A DNA stretch of 9,065 nt from Candidatus Melainabacteria bacterium (lineage in GTDB: Bacteria > Cyanobacteriota > Vampirovibrionia > Obscuribacterales > Obscuribacteraceae): contig JACQVM010000153.1 of the NCBI GenBank assembly GCA_016209785.1, positions 1 through 9,065 of the forward strand. The letters run 5' to 3'. The position numbers and the translations under genes were made by a program. The notes beneath the pieces are model-generated. The model was not told the DNA's origin. It was given only the letters and a program-made list of their open reading frames with translations, and did no database searches. This document shows, one piece after another, positions 1-6,800 of this stretch (the first letter of the stretch is position 1; every line of letters starts with the position of its first letter).

Positions 1-336
1 GCCTTGGAGGATGTGTCGCTGGCCAAAGACAGACCAACAATCATCTTTTTTGGTGCCTCCGGGGACTTGAACACAAACAGGCAAGCCAGGCGGATTGTTG
101 ACCTTTATAAGTGCTACAAGAATTCTCCAGTCAAGTTTATTGTGATTGATGTTGACAAGCCAGTAAATAGTCAGGCAAGAGAGTTAATCAAAAACTACTA
201 TCATGGCTTCATCCCATTCCAAATTATCCTCAACAAGGACAATAGCAAGTACTGGAGTCAAATTGGTGAAGTGGATCAGCACCTGCTTCAAGTGCAAATT
301 GACAAAGCTCTTCAGCAACAAGGTGCCTTAAGGTGA
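1..336 (+). CDS. Thioredoxin-fold protein without CxxC, 5' end outside or at the window edge
   Basis: The frame is open from the first base and stops with TGA at 334-336, so 111 residues are visible. A TTG at 4-6 could be a start but no upstream sequence is available to judge it, so the gene is treated as 5'-partial. The visible part reads as a thioredoxin-like fold: a first strand RPTIIFFGAS, a helix, a second strand KFIVIDVD, a helix, then GFIPFQIILNKD, which fits the cis-proline loop and following strand, and a closing helix. Where active thioredoxins have WCxxC the sequence is GASGDLNTN, so the redox cysteines are missing; the only Cys (in YKCYK) is not at that site. It is therefore unlikely to be a disulfide reductase and may be a binding or structural relative. 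An N-terminal signal or anchor could lie upstream. The 3' end overlaps the opposing PHP gene by 25 bases. Fold assignment is by motif reading only. Confidence 0.65.
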   Translation, partial: ALEDVSLAKDRPTIIFFGASGDLNTNRQARRIVDLYKCYKNSPVKFIVIDVDKPVNSQARELIKNYYHGFIPFQIILNKDNSKYWSQIGEVDQHLLQVQIDKALQQQGALR

Positions 337-1157
337 AGTGTCCTCAGGGTCTCTACAATATCCTGTGGTATTGAAATGGAGCCAATGGAAGCGGGAAATC
401 CACACAATGGGCCATGACAATCTGAACCACCTGTGACAATGAGCCCTTGATGATGAGCTAAACGGATATAATGCCGGACAAGCTTTAGGTTATGCCGGCG
501 ATGATATGCTTCAATTGCTTGCAGACCAGATGCTTGAAACCTCGGTATGATTTGATCTATACCAACTGATTTCCCAGGATGTGCCAATGAGGCTATCCCA
601 CCAGAGCCTACAATAGCCTTAATGGCTGCTTCTGGTGTAACACTTTCCCGATGAACATAGTACGGCGAACCTCTGACCATAAACTTCTCAAACGCTTCCG
701 TTACATCCAGAGCACCTCCAGCTTTAACAATTGCCTGGGTAATGTGTGGACGACCAATTGAGCCCACGCCAGCACATTCTTTTACTTGGACAAAGCTAAG
801 ATTTATGCCCAGGGCAGATAAGGCTTCGATTGTATCGTGTGCAAGTTTTAGACGTGCCTCCTGTTGCTGCTGAATTAGCGCCTTTAGCTTTACATTGTCC
901 TTATCGATAAAATATCCCAGAATATGCACATCTTGTTGATGTCCATCGCTTGATAGCCAGATAGTGTTGATTTCTATAGCCGGAATTACCTCCAGGCGCC
1001 CATTGGCAGCAGCAATGGCCTCATCAATACCATCTGTAGTATCATGATCTGTAATTGCAATATGGTGTAACTTAAGCTCAAGCGCCCGACTGACTAGTTC
1101 AGTTGGAGACCAACTACCATCAGAGTAATGGGTATGGAGATGGAGATCAACTGACAT
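312..1157 (-). CDS. PHP-domain metal-dependent phosphoesterase (TrpH/YciV-like)
   Basis: The 281-residue product starts MSVDLHLHTHYSDG. All the usual PHP metal-site motifs are visible: H6, H8 and D13 in DLHLHTHYSDG, H38 in TDHDTTDG, E62 in PAIEINT, H78 in DVHILGY, H138 in GRPHI, H193 in LAHPG, and D246 and H248 in GGSDCHG. The length and motif order match the YciV/TrpH group. Known members remove phosphate from nucleoside 3',5'-bisphosphates or trim RNA 5' ends; which substrate applies here cannot be read from sequence. The enzyme should be cytoplasmic and bind three divalent metals. The ATG at 1157 is chosen because the catalytic motif begins four residues later. An upstream in-frame TTG at 1214 would add 19 unrelated residues inside ymdB. 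The start overlaps the ymdB stop by 11 bases and no strong Shine-Dalgarno precedes it, which suggests translational coupling. The product ends in APCC. Confidence 0.94.
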   Translation of the reverse strand: MSVDLHLHTHYSDGSWSPTELVSRALELKLHHIAITDHDTTDGIDEAIAAANGRLEVIPAIEINTIWLSSDGHQQDVHILGYFIDKDNVKLKALIQQQQEARLKLAHDTIEALSALGINLSFVQVKECAGVGSIGRPHITQAIVKAGGALDVTEAFEKFMVRGSPYYVHRESVTPEAAIKAIVGSGGIASLAHPGKSVGIDQIIPRFQASGLQAIEAYHRRHNLKLVRHYIRLAHHQGLIVTGGSDCHGPLCGFPASIGSISIPQDIVETLRTLHLKAPCC

Positions 1158-1953
1158 CAGAACTTGTTTGCTCTTCGTGTATACGAGTGATAGAGACTGC
1201 CTTGCCTGTTGCAATATCCAAGACTAGATTAACACCATTTACCATGTGAGGACCTGGTGCTACCTCAAACCGGCAAGGCAACTGCTGAATGAGTCGCCGA
1301 AAAACAGTAGCACGTTCCATACCGATAATACCCTCGACAGGACCGCAGCAACCAATATCTGTAATATATGCCGTGCCACCTGGCAAAATACGCTCATCGG
1401 CAGTTTGAACGTGAGTATGCGTACCAACAACAGCCGAGACTCTTCCACTCAGATACCAGCCCATAGCTACCTTTTCGGATGTTGCCTCAGCATGCATGTC
1501 CACTATTATCAAGTTTGTCTGCCTGCTAATTGTCGGCAACAGACGATCAGCCACCAAAAATGGCGACTCCAGTGGCTCCATGAATACCCGCCCCATTAAG
1601 TTGAGAATGCCTACCTTGGCGTGCTGTGCCTGGTGAATACAAAAACCCTTGCCAGGGGTACCGTCTGGGTAGTTGGCTGGCCTCAGCAGGCACTCATACC
1701 GATCTATAAAAGCAAAAAGTTCTTTACGATCAAAAGTATGATTGCCGCCAGTAAAGACATCTACCCCTATCTCCATAAGCTCTTGTATATATTTTTCTGT
1801 AACCCCAAAGCCATGGGCTACATTCTCGATGTTAGCAACAATGACATCTGGTCGAGATTTGAGGTTTGTCACATATTGCACGAGAGCCTGGCGTCCTGGT
1901 TTGCCAATAACGTCGCCCAAAAGAAGAATACTTATTGTCTGGGATATACTCAC
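1147..1953 (-). CDS. ymdB: YmdB family calcineurin-like metallophosphoesterase
   Basis: The 268-residue product matches the YmdB family in length and motif order: GDVIGKPGR (D14), NIENVAHGFGV (E43, N44), GGNHTFDR (N71, H72), RPANYP, DMHAEATSEK (H154), GTHTHVQTADE (H179, H181), TDIGCCGP and GMER. These supply a complete set of candidate dinuclear metal ligands, so the enzyme should be active. Characterised family members are cytoplasmic phosphodiesterases acting on 2',3'-cyclic nucleotides and influence RNA turnover, motility and biofilm formation in Bacillus; the role here is inferred from that. The start is GTG at 1953. An in-frame stop lies nine codons upstream with no other start codon between, so GTG is effectively forced. 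No clear Shine-Dalgarno is seen before it. In many Firmicutes ymdB follows the RNase Y gene; here it leads a two-gene unit with a PHP phosphoesterase, and reads away from the divergent secreted coiled-coil gene. Confidence 0.95.
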   Translation of the reverse strand: MSISQTISILLLGDVIGKPGRQALVQYVTNLKSRPDVIVANIENVAHGFGVTEKYIQELMEIGVDVFTGGNHTFDRKELFAFIDRYECLLRPANYPDGTPGKGFCIHQAQHAKVGILNLMGRVFMEPLESPFLVADRLLPTISRQTNLIIVDMHAEATSEKVAMGWYLSGRVSAVVGTHTHVQTADERILPGGTAYITDIGCCGPVEGIIGMERATVFRRLIQQLPCRFEVAPGPHMVNGVNLVLDIATGKAVSITRIHEEQTSSDVS

Positions 1954-1997
1954 GGCAGTATCTTGAGGAAGTCTATAAGCTTAGATTGGAAGGATAC

Positions 1998-2010
1998 CTT
2001 ACAATGTAAG
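1998..2010. promoter_or_regulatory. Palindrome in the 84-bp divergent gap, operator candidate
   Basis: CTTACA-A-TGTAAG is a perfect 6-bp inverted repeat around one central base, midway between the divergent starts of ymdB (1953) and the secreted coiled-coil gene (2038). It contains TACAAT (2000-2005), which resembles a plus-strand -10 box, but no convincing -35 lies 16-18 bases upstream. An 8-bp palindrome TAAGCTTA sits nearby at 1976-1983. The position suits a repressor site that could control one or both genes. This is inference from symmetry and location only; no known operator consensus was recognised. Confidence 0.3.
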
Positions 2011-2037
2011 TCAGCACCAGGTGTTCAAAGTATTAGA

Positions 2038-2595
2038 GTGAGCAGCTCAGCAAAATTTTTTCTACTCTTTATTGTTGCAAGTGCTTGGTTATATAGCAGT
2101 TGCTGTTTGGCAGCAAATGATAAGGCAACCAAACATAATCCATCCATTAGTAAAGCACAGCAACACAAGCACTTATCGACAACCTTAGTACCTCCGCCAC
2201 CGCCTACTACACCAGTTGCGGCAACTCTTTCGTGGTCAGAGACACTTGAAATGTTGTCAGAACAGGATCTTAGGACACACAAACAAGCACTGGAATTGCA
2301 ACTGTCCAACCAAAGGATAAGCCTTGAGCAAAAGACAGCAAACCTGAAAGAAAAGAGGCAACGTTCAGAGCTTTTTTCATCCTTATATAAGGAGGGTGTT
2401 GTAAGTCGTAAAGAGTATGAAAGCTCATGTCATGAGTCCTTAGACGCAGAAACACCAGTGAAGGAGACCTTAGAAAAAATCTCTGAGCAAGAGCAAAGGA
2501 TTGCACGCATTGACCAACGTCTTAAGGAATTGACCCGCTCTTCTGCCAAGTCTGCTGCCACAAGCAAAGTAAAATATTTGATTAAGGCCCCTTAG
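2038..2595 (+). CDS. Small secreted coiled-coil protein with an MFP-like hairpin motif
   Basis: From the GTG at 2038 the product has 185 residues. Residues 1-26 form a signal peptide: a short polar start with K6, a hydrophobic core FFLLFIVASAWLY and a CLAA cleavage region. The adjacent cysteines C22 and C23 do not make a good lipobox. Residues 27-50 are polar and His/Lys-rich, 52-56 are five prolines in a flexible linker, and 66-165 are predicted helical and coiled coil, rich in Glu, Gln, Lys and Leu. Residues 112-131 (LFSSLYKEGVVSRKEYESSC) resemble the alpha-hairpin turn of HlyD/AcrA-type membrane fusion proteins, but no lipoyl or beta-barrel domain is present. The C-terminus is basic and Ser/Ala-rich. 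A longer form from TTG 1963 (210 residues) is possible, but it would place 25 residues before the signal. AGGTG about 15 bases upstream is only a weak ribosome site. The family is not recognised; an exported periplasmic or surface-associated role is inferred. Confidence 0.75.
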   Translation: MSSSAKFFLLFIVASAWLYSSCCLAANDKATKHNPSISKAQQHKHLSTTLVPPPPPTTPVAATLSWSETLEMLSEQDLRTHKQALELQLSNQRISLEQKTANLKEKRQRSELFSSLYKEGVVSRKEYESSCHESLDAETPVKETLEKISEQEQRIARIDQRLKELTRSSAKSAATSKVKYLIKAP

Positions 2596-2839
2596 TTTAC
2601 CGTCCGAATTGGCACAATAAGACAGGAATGACAGCATTTAATGTGAATCTGTTAAGCCTAACATTGGGAATCTATGAGACTTGCATCATTTAAGGCCCAA
2701 GAACATTTTAGAGGAAAGTGCACTATGAGCTGATTCTCACGATCTCAAGAATAAAGAAGAATAGATCGTAAATGTTGGCTAATGATGCCAGTTTTCCAGC
2801 TAGGATTAAATCACGGTAACCCAGTTAGCCCTATGAAAA

Positions 2840-2867
2840 GCACACAACAACTAAGGTTTGTGTGTGC
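2840..2867 (+). promoter_or_regulatory. Hairpin in the Hsp20 upstream region
   Basis: GCACACA (2840-2846) pairs perfectly with TGTGTGC (2861-2867). After one bulged A the stem continues with CAA against TTG, leaving a seven-base loop CTAAGGT. It lies about 40 bases before the Hsp20 Shine-Dalgarno. No U-tract follows, so it is not a clear terminator. It may be a 5' leader stabilising or regulatory stem if the transcript begins upstream of it. Confidence 0.35.
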
Positions 2868-2901
2868 AAGACTCTGTCGCTCTGTAACCACCGTAGCATT
2901 A

Positions 2902-2913
2902 CCCTAAGGAGGG
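2902..2913 (+). promoter_or_regulatory. Hsp20 Shine-Dalgarno embedded in a perfect mini-hairpin
   Basis: The strong ribosome site AAGGAGG (2906-2912) lies seven bases before the ATG. It sits inside CCCT-AAGG-AGGG, which folds as a 4-bp stem (three G-C and one A-U) with an AAGG loop. Half of the ribosome site is paired and half is in the loop. Small heat-shock genes are often controlled by RNA thermometers that mask this site, including short ones in cyanobacterial hsp17, so a temperature-labile hairpin here is plausible. The stem is short and may simply be a chance product of a G-rich ribosome site. Confidence 0.4.
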
Positions 2914-2919
2914 CAAAAT

Positions 2920-3459
2920 ATGTTTTACACCAGAACAATTAAAGAATACGAAGTCCCAACTAACAGACAGTCCTTCTTCCATCATCTCCCTGGCTATTGC
3001 CTAGCTAGCCCTGTTCAAACTGCCTGGGGTTGGACCAATGTTGGTTATGCTGTTCCAGAAGCTGACGTCCTTGAGCTCGATGAACAGTACCTTCTTGAAA
3101 TTGCGCTTCCAGGCGTAGTGCTAGATGACATTGAACTTAAAGCTGAAGAAAACTGCATTACCGTCATCGCCAAGCGTACACCGGCCATGTTCGAAGAAAA
3201 GGCTGCCATTATCCGCAAAGAACTTCCTTCTGGCTATCTCGTTCGTCAGTTTGAATTTGAGCACCTCATTGCTCATGAGCAAGTAGAAGCTCGCATGGAC
3301 CGTGGCATTCTCTTTGTCAGCATTCCTAAGGTAGAAGTTGCTGTTCGCATCCCAGTATCTGCTGGCGCTATCGACACACACATGCCAGGAATGAAGACCC
3401 GCGTCACTGGCAAGTCCGAAACATTGCGCACAGGCAAGGAAGTTACAACAATCAAGTAA
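2920..3459 (+). CDS. Small heat-shock protein, Hsp20/alpha-crystallin family
   Basis: The 179-residue product carries an alpha-crystallin domain at about residues 43-140. It opens with YAVPEADVLELDEQYLLEIALPGV, where the LPGV turn is at 63-66, continues with DDIELKAEENCITVIAKR, and closes with the family signature around GYLVRQFEFEHLI (105-117) and the EARMDRGILFVSIPK block (123-137, with G129 and L131). RIPV (143-146) may serve as the C-terminal I-x-V anchor that joins dimers into oligomers. The N-terminal arm (1-42) is aromatic-rich, as expected for client binding, and the tail beyond 147 is about 30 residues of polar, flexible sequence, making the protein slightly longer than typical. The family acts in the cytoplasm as an ATP-independent holdase that keeps unfolding proteins soluble for DnaK/ClpB. 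The start is set by an excellent ribosome site seven bases upstream. The gene stands alone, with gaps of over 300 bases on both sides and a stem-loop after it, so it is probably monocistronic. Confidence 0.94.
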   Translation: MFYTRTIKEYEVPTNRQSFFHHLPGYCLASPVQTAWGWTNVGYAVPEADVLELDEQYLLEIALPGVVLDDIELKAEENCITVIAKRTPAMFEEKAAIIRKELPSGYLVRQFEFEHLIAHEQVEARMDRGILFVSIPKVEVAVRIPVSAGAIDTHMPGMKTRVTGKSETLRTGKEVTTIK

Positions 3460-3493
3460 ACTCCCTTACGTTCTAGTACAAGCCATAAATTAC

Positions 3494-3522
3494 ACAAGGG
3501 CGGTGCAAAACACCGCCCTTGT
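3494..3522 (+). terminator. Perfect 12-bp stem-loop after the Hsp20 gene
   Basis: ACAAGGGCGGTG (3494-3505) pairs without mismatch with CACCGCCCTTGT (3511-3522) across a CAAAA loop, 34 bases after the Hsp20 stop. The GC-rich core and position fit a transcription terminator or an mRNA 3' stabiliser. The usual run of T after the stem is missing on the plus strand (TCACAGGC follows) and weak on the minus strand, so intrinsic termination efficiency is uncertain. Confidence 0.65.
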
Positions 3523-3622
3523 TCACAGGCGTACTACACAACCGTAGCCAATTACGCTACATCGTCTTGCTTGCTTGACAGCGCATTGGCTGTAATCTTG
3601 GCGGCACACCCAGCAATATGTC

Positions 3623-3674
3623 TCACAGCAAAAACAAGAATGTAACAAATTGTAAACACTTGTTCGTGCTGTGA
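3623..3674. repeat. 52-base imperfect inverted repeat
   Basis: TCACAGCA (3623-3630) pairs with TGCTGTGA (3667-3674). After a two-by-two internal loop, AACAAG (3633-3638) pairs with CTTGTT (3659-3664), and TGT/ACA can extend the stem inward. In total 14 base pairs are interrupted only by the small internal loop, with an AT-rich apical loop. No T-tract follows on either strand. It could be a leader RNA structure, a binding site for a dimeric regulator, or a dispersed repeat; no other copy is present in the window. Confidence 0.5.
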
Positions 3675-3726
3675 AACTTAGCCACAGCGCCCGCAGAGCT
3701 GTTTAAGAGACTAAAAGGATTACAAG

Positions 3727-3744
3727 ATGTTTAGCGGAGCTTAA
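3727..3744 (+). CDS. Possible five-codon leader peptide MFSGA
   Basis: AAGGA (3715-3719) lies seven bases before ATG 3727, an ideal spacing, and the frame MFSGA ends in TAA at 3742-3744. The reading frame overlaps a small hairpin (GTTTA..GC at 3729-3735 with GC-T-TAAAC at 3739-3746, loop GGA), so translation would open that hairpin. It lies 111 bases upstream of the giant gene start and in the same frame. A short frame with a good ribosome site can arise by chance, so this is only a candidate. Confidence 0.2.
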   Translation: MFSGA

Positions 3745-3770
3745 ACATGTGGGTATATTGAGTCTGTACC

Positions 3771-3845
3771 GGTGGTTTCTGGTTGGTAGGTGCTGGGGTT
3801 CAGGTAAGCAGGGGGAAGCGCTTGAACCACCATAACAAGGTGGGG
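3771..3845 (+). promoter_or_regulatory. Alternative-pairing leader element around the ribosome site of the giant gene
   Basis: AACCACC (3825-3831) has two mutually exclusive partners. Upstream GGTGGTT (3771-3777) gives a 7-bp stem extendable by a G-U pair. Downstream GGTGG (3839-3843) gives a 5-bp hairpin with a seven-base loop, and that partner is the core of the purine-rich ribosome site (3837-3845) for the ATG at 3856. The first fold frees the ribosome site and the second masks it, which is the arrangement of a translational switch. The ribosome-site-to-ATG spacing is longer than ideal. No known riboswitch class was recognised in the 46 bases enclosed by the upstream stem. Confidence 0.35.
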
Positions 3846-3855
3846 TAATTGGGCT

Positions 3856-6800
3856 ATGTCTAATAAGCTTTTTTCCTCAAGGCACTTAGTGCCTTTGTTG
3901 CTCGTGGTCTTTTTGTTATCAACAACTCCAGTTAATGCACATTGCGAGGGTGATGAATCCATCGAGGCATGCAGTGAGGCAACAAGCCAAACTATGCAGT
4001 GCCAAACTACCGAAGGAGTTGGCAGCACCTGCCAGGCTGTACAGAACAGTATGTCCCTTGACCTTTCCTCTCAAACTACCTCTGTGCATGTAGGAGAAGA
4101 CCTGGTGTCTGCCATTACTCAAGCAACCATCAATCTTGCCGGCACACCCAAAGCAGTGAATGTAGGTGATCATCTAACGCCAGCAGAATTTGTAGCATTG
4201 CAGCAAATATTAGCTGGGGGAACACAGACATTGCTTTTAGATGCTGCCGGGCGAGCAGTTGGCGGAACTTTTTCCCTAGGTTCTGTGCCTGCTGAGCAAT
4301 TGTCTTCGCTAGTTATTCCATCAGGGGTAGTTGCTCTTAGCCAGTTAGGTTCTCTCAACATAACAGGCAGCTTATTAACCCAAGGCATGTTGCTTGGTTT
4401 ACCAGACACCTCAACTAACACAGTCAACATTCAAGCTGGACTAGTTAATGTTGCCTCTGGAGGAAGTATTACCACAGAGATACCTACTTCCTTGGCAAGC
4501 TTATTCAGCCTTACAACAACCCCTGTAAGCCTTACATTGTATTCACTGTCTGACGTCATCAACGCAGGCAGCATTACTGCTTCGGGGGTACTCAATGTCA
4601 GTGCTCTGGGGAGCATCATCAATCAACTGCCTGCTGGCGTTGTGCCAGGAACACCCGCACCAGTTATGGCTGGTGCGTTAGGGACCAACCTTATAACAGG
4701 CAGTGGATCAATTGTAAACTCCGGTGTAATTTCATCAGCGTTAGGAAATACCACCTTCAATACTGCCCAAGCTACAGACCTTGTTTTCAACAACATTGCT
4801 GGACAAGTGCTTGCCAGCCAAGGAGTTATTAATGTTCGGGATGCCTTATATTCCGCCAAAACCTTGACCCAACTAACTGGCGGGCTGTTTGATGCTTCTG
4901 CCATTAACTTAAACGGTGGAGATGGTTTAGTAAAAACCAGCGTAGATGAGTTCGCCGGTGTTGTAAACGTAAAAGCAGGCGAGGCACATATTGGAACAGC
5001 CAGAGGTGATTTGTCAGTCGGTGTCATGGAAATTACCGGAGACCCAACGGTGGCAAACTCCGGCGGTAACGTAAACTTTGCTACCAACCAAAACTTTGCT
5101 GCACCCCTAGCTGTTATTACTCCGTTTGATGTAACAAGATCGGACGGTGTAACTTCTATTACTGCACAAAGCATAGACATAGCTGCTGGAATGAGTTTTG
5201 CACCTGGCACCGGCGGAGTTCAAGTAGTCGATAATGTCACCAATTTTGTACTCTCTGGTGAGTCAGCAAGTGGCGGTCAAATTAGGCTGCCGGGCGTCTT
5301 ACTAACAGCCACAAATGGTGGCATTACACTAGTTGCTGCTAGAGGCTCAGCTCCTGCTATAGGCTCTGATTCTGGGAAAATTAACGTTGGTGGGTTAAAC
5401 AGTAGTTCTGTCGGTGGTGTGGCAGGACCTATAACTATAATTGGTGAAAATACCATAAGCATTGGTACTGGTGGAGTTGATGCCCGCGGAGTTGGTGGAG
5501 GAGCAGTTGACATTAGAGCAGCCGATCCAGGATTGGGCGCTGGCGTTAGCTATTTGAATGGCGTTCGTGCAGGAAATTATGTAGCAGGTGGGGCACTGGC
5601 TCGGGCTATTGTGATAGATGGCAACATCTTAACTGCTGGGGTCAATGGTGCAGGCGGCAATGGTGGATTAGTTAATGTCGATACAAGGGCCGATATAAAT
5701 ATTCTTGGCCTTATCAACACCAATGGAGGACCTGGCTTTAATGGAGGAGCTGTCACACTAACCTCAGCCGCAGGAACCGACGGAGGTCTTATTAATGTTG
5801 GTGGCGCCATTGATACTAGTGGCGGTAATAGCGCAACCAATGGTGGGAATGGCGGTGCAATTACCGTAAACACAGCAGCAAGGTTTCTTGCAGGAAGTAA
5901 CCTTATTTCAAAAGGCGGCAACAGCACTGTTGCAGGCGCTGGTGGCATTGGTGGCAATATTACATTGCAAACCTTTACTGCTCCCGCAGTAGGAGGTTTT
6001 ACAAATAACTATCGTGTAGGAAGTATTGAAGTGTTAGGGTTCATTCAGTCTGTAGGTGGCAATGCCACAAATGGTAATGGTGGCAATGGCGGCACTTTGA
6101 CAGTCCGAACTGGGACGCTGCAAGTCTATAATGTTATACCCACAACTGCCGATAGTATTGCAGCCAGTGGTGGCACCACCGGCGGTGGGGGGGCAGCTGG
6201 TGTAAATGGCACAGTCAATATCAATACTTATGGCACACAAGATCTTCCAGATCCTTTTAACTTTATCAGCACCACTGCAAACATAACTGCTCTCCCTGGC
6301 GGACTGTTTTCAGTTGGGAATTCAAGTGTCAATGGTACTGCCGGTAATATTGTTAGCAGCGGTATCGGTGGCAACTTTAGTGCAACTGCAGGTACTGCTG
6401 GGCGTGTTGCTGGTATTACATCAACAACCCCTGCGTCCTCACCGTTTAACAATGGCTCGATAACCATTACGGTAACTGGGTCAACGTTTAATATTGATCG
6501 TACTACAATTCCAAAAACAGTTGACGTTGATGTTAATGGTACAGGCACCCGTACATTGGTGACCCCGGGTGAAGCATTGGCCTTGTTCCAAGTATCGCGT
6601 GGTTATGTCCAAACTATTGGCATAGATGCACAAGGAAGGGCTACTGATGTAAATCCTAATACTTTATCAGCCCCAAGCATTATCACCCTGCATGGTTTTG
6701 AGTTTTATATGGTGCCTACGCAAGCTATCAATATTCAAGTTATGAATACCGCTGGCGGGGCAGATGACTTAAACATAACCATCCCAGGGCTCTATGTTAC

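Larger units (their letters stand above)
2596..2919 (+). other. Noncoding gap upstream of the Hsp20 gene
   Basis: No credible gene is present in these 324 bases. A 21-codon frame from ATG 2628 lacks a usable ribosome site. The gap holds a 7-bp inverted repeat (ACGATCT at 2739-2745 and AGATCGT at 2763-2769, 17-base spacer), a leader hairpin at 2840-2867 and the Hsp20 ribosome site hairpin at 2902-2913. No CIRCE element, no sigma-32-type promoter and no U-tailed terminator for the preceding gene could be recognised, so the Hsp20 promoter remains unplaced within this gap. Confidence 0.5.
3523..3855 (+). other. Noncoding leader region of the giant secreted protein gene
   Basis: This 333-base stretch has no gene-sized reading frame. 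It contains small hairpins (GTAGC/GCTAC near 3544-3560; ACAGC/GCTGT at 3578-3593), a CTTG triplet repeat at 3566-3577, a large inverted repeat at 3623-3674, a five-codon mini-ORF at 3727-3744 and an alternative-pairing element at 3771-3845. A TTGACA at 3575-3580 matches a -35 box, but the nearest -10-like TGTAAT is only ten bases away, so no promoter is called. Confidence 0.5.

Noticed and set aside
1621..2037. N-terminal extension of the secreted coiled-coil gene into ymdB antisense
   Set aside because: It would place about 139 residues of ymdB-antisense sequence before a clear signal peptide; the GTG at 2038 directly precedes the signal.
2628..2693. 21-codon frame upstream of the Hsp20 gene
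   Set aside because: Its only purine-rich ribosome-like sequence abuts the ATG with no spacer, and the product has no recognisable feature.
3575..3596. TTGACA followed by TGTAAT as a promoter
   Set aside because: The spacing is ten bases, far from the 16-18 needed.
3771..3845. Similarity of GGTAGGTGCTGGGGTT to the 3' half of a GEMM-I (c-di-GMP) riboswitch
   Set aside because: The conserved 5' half of that class, including its GCAAAGCC-like core, is absent upstream, so the match is short and probably coincidental.
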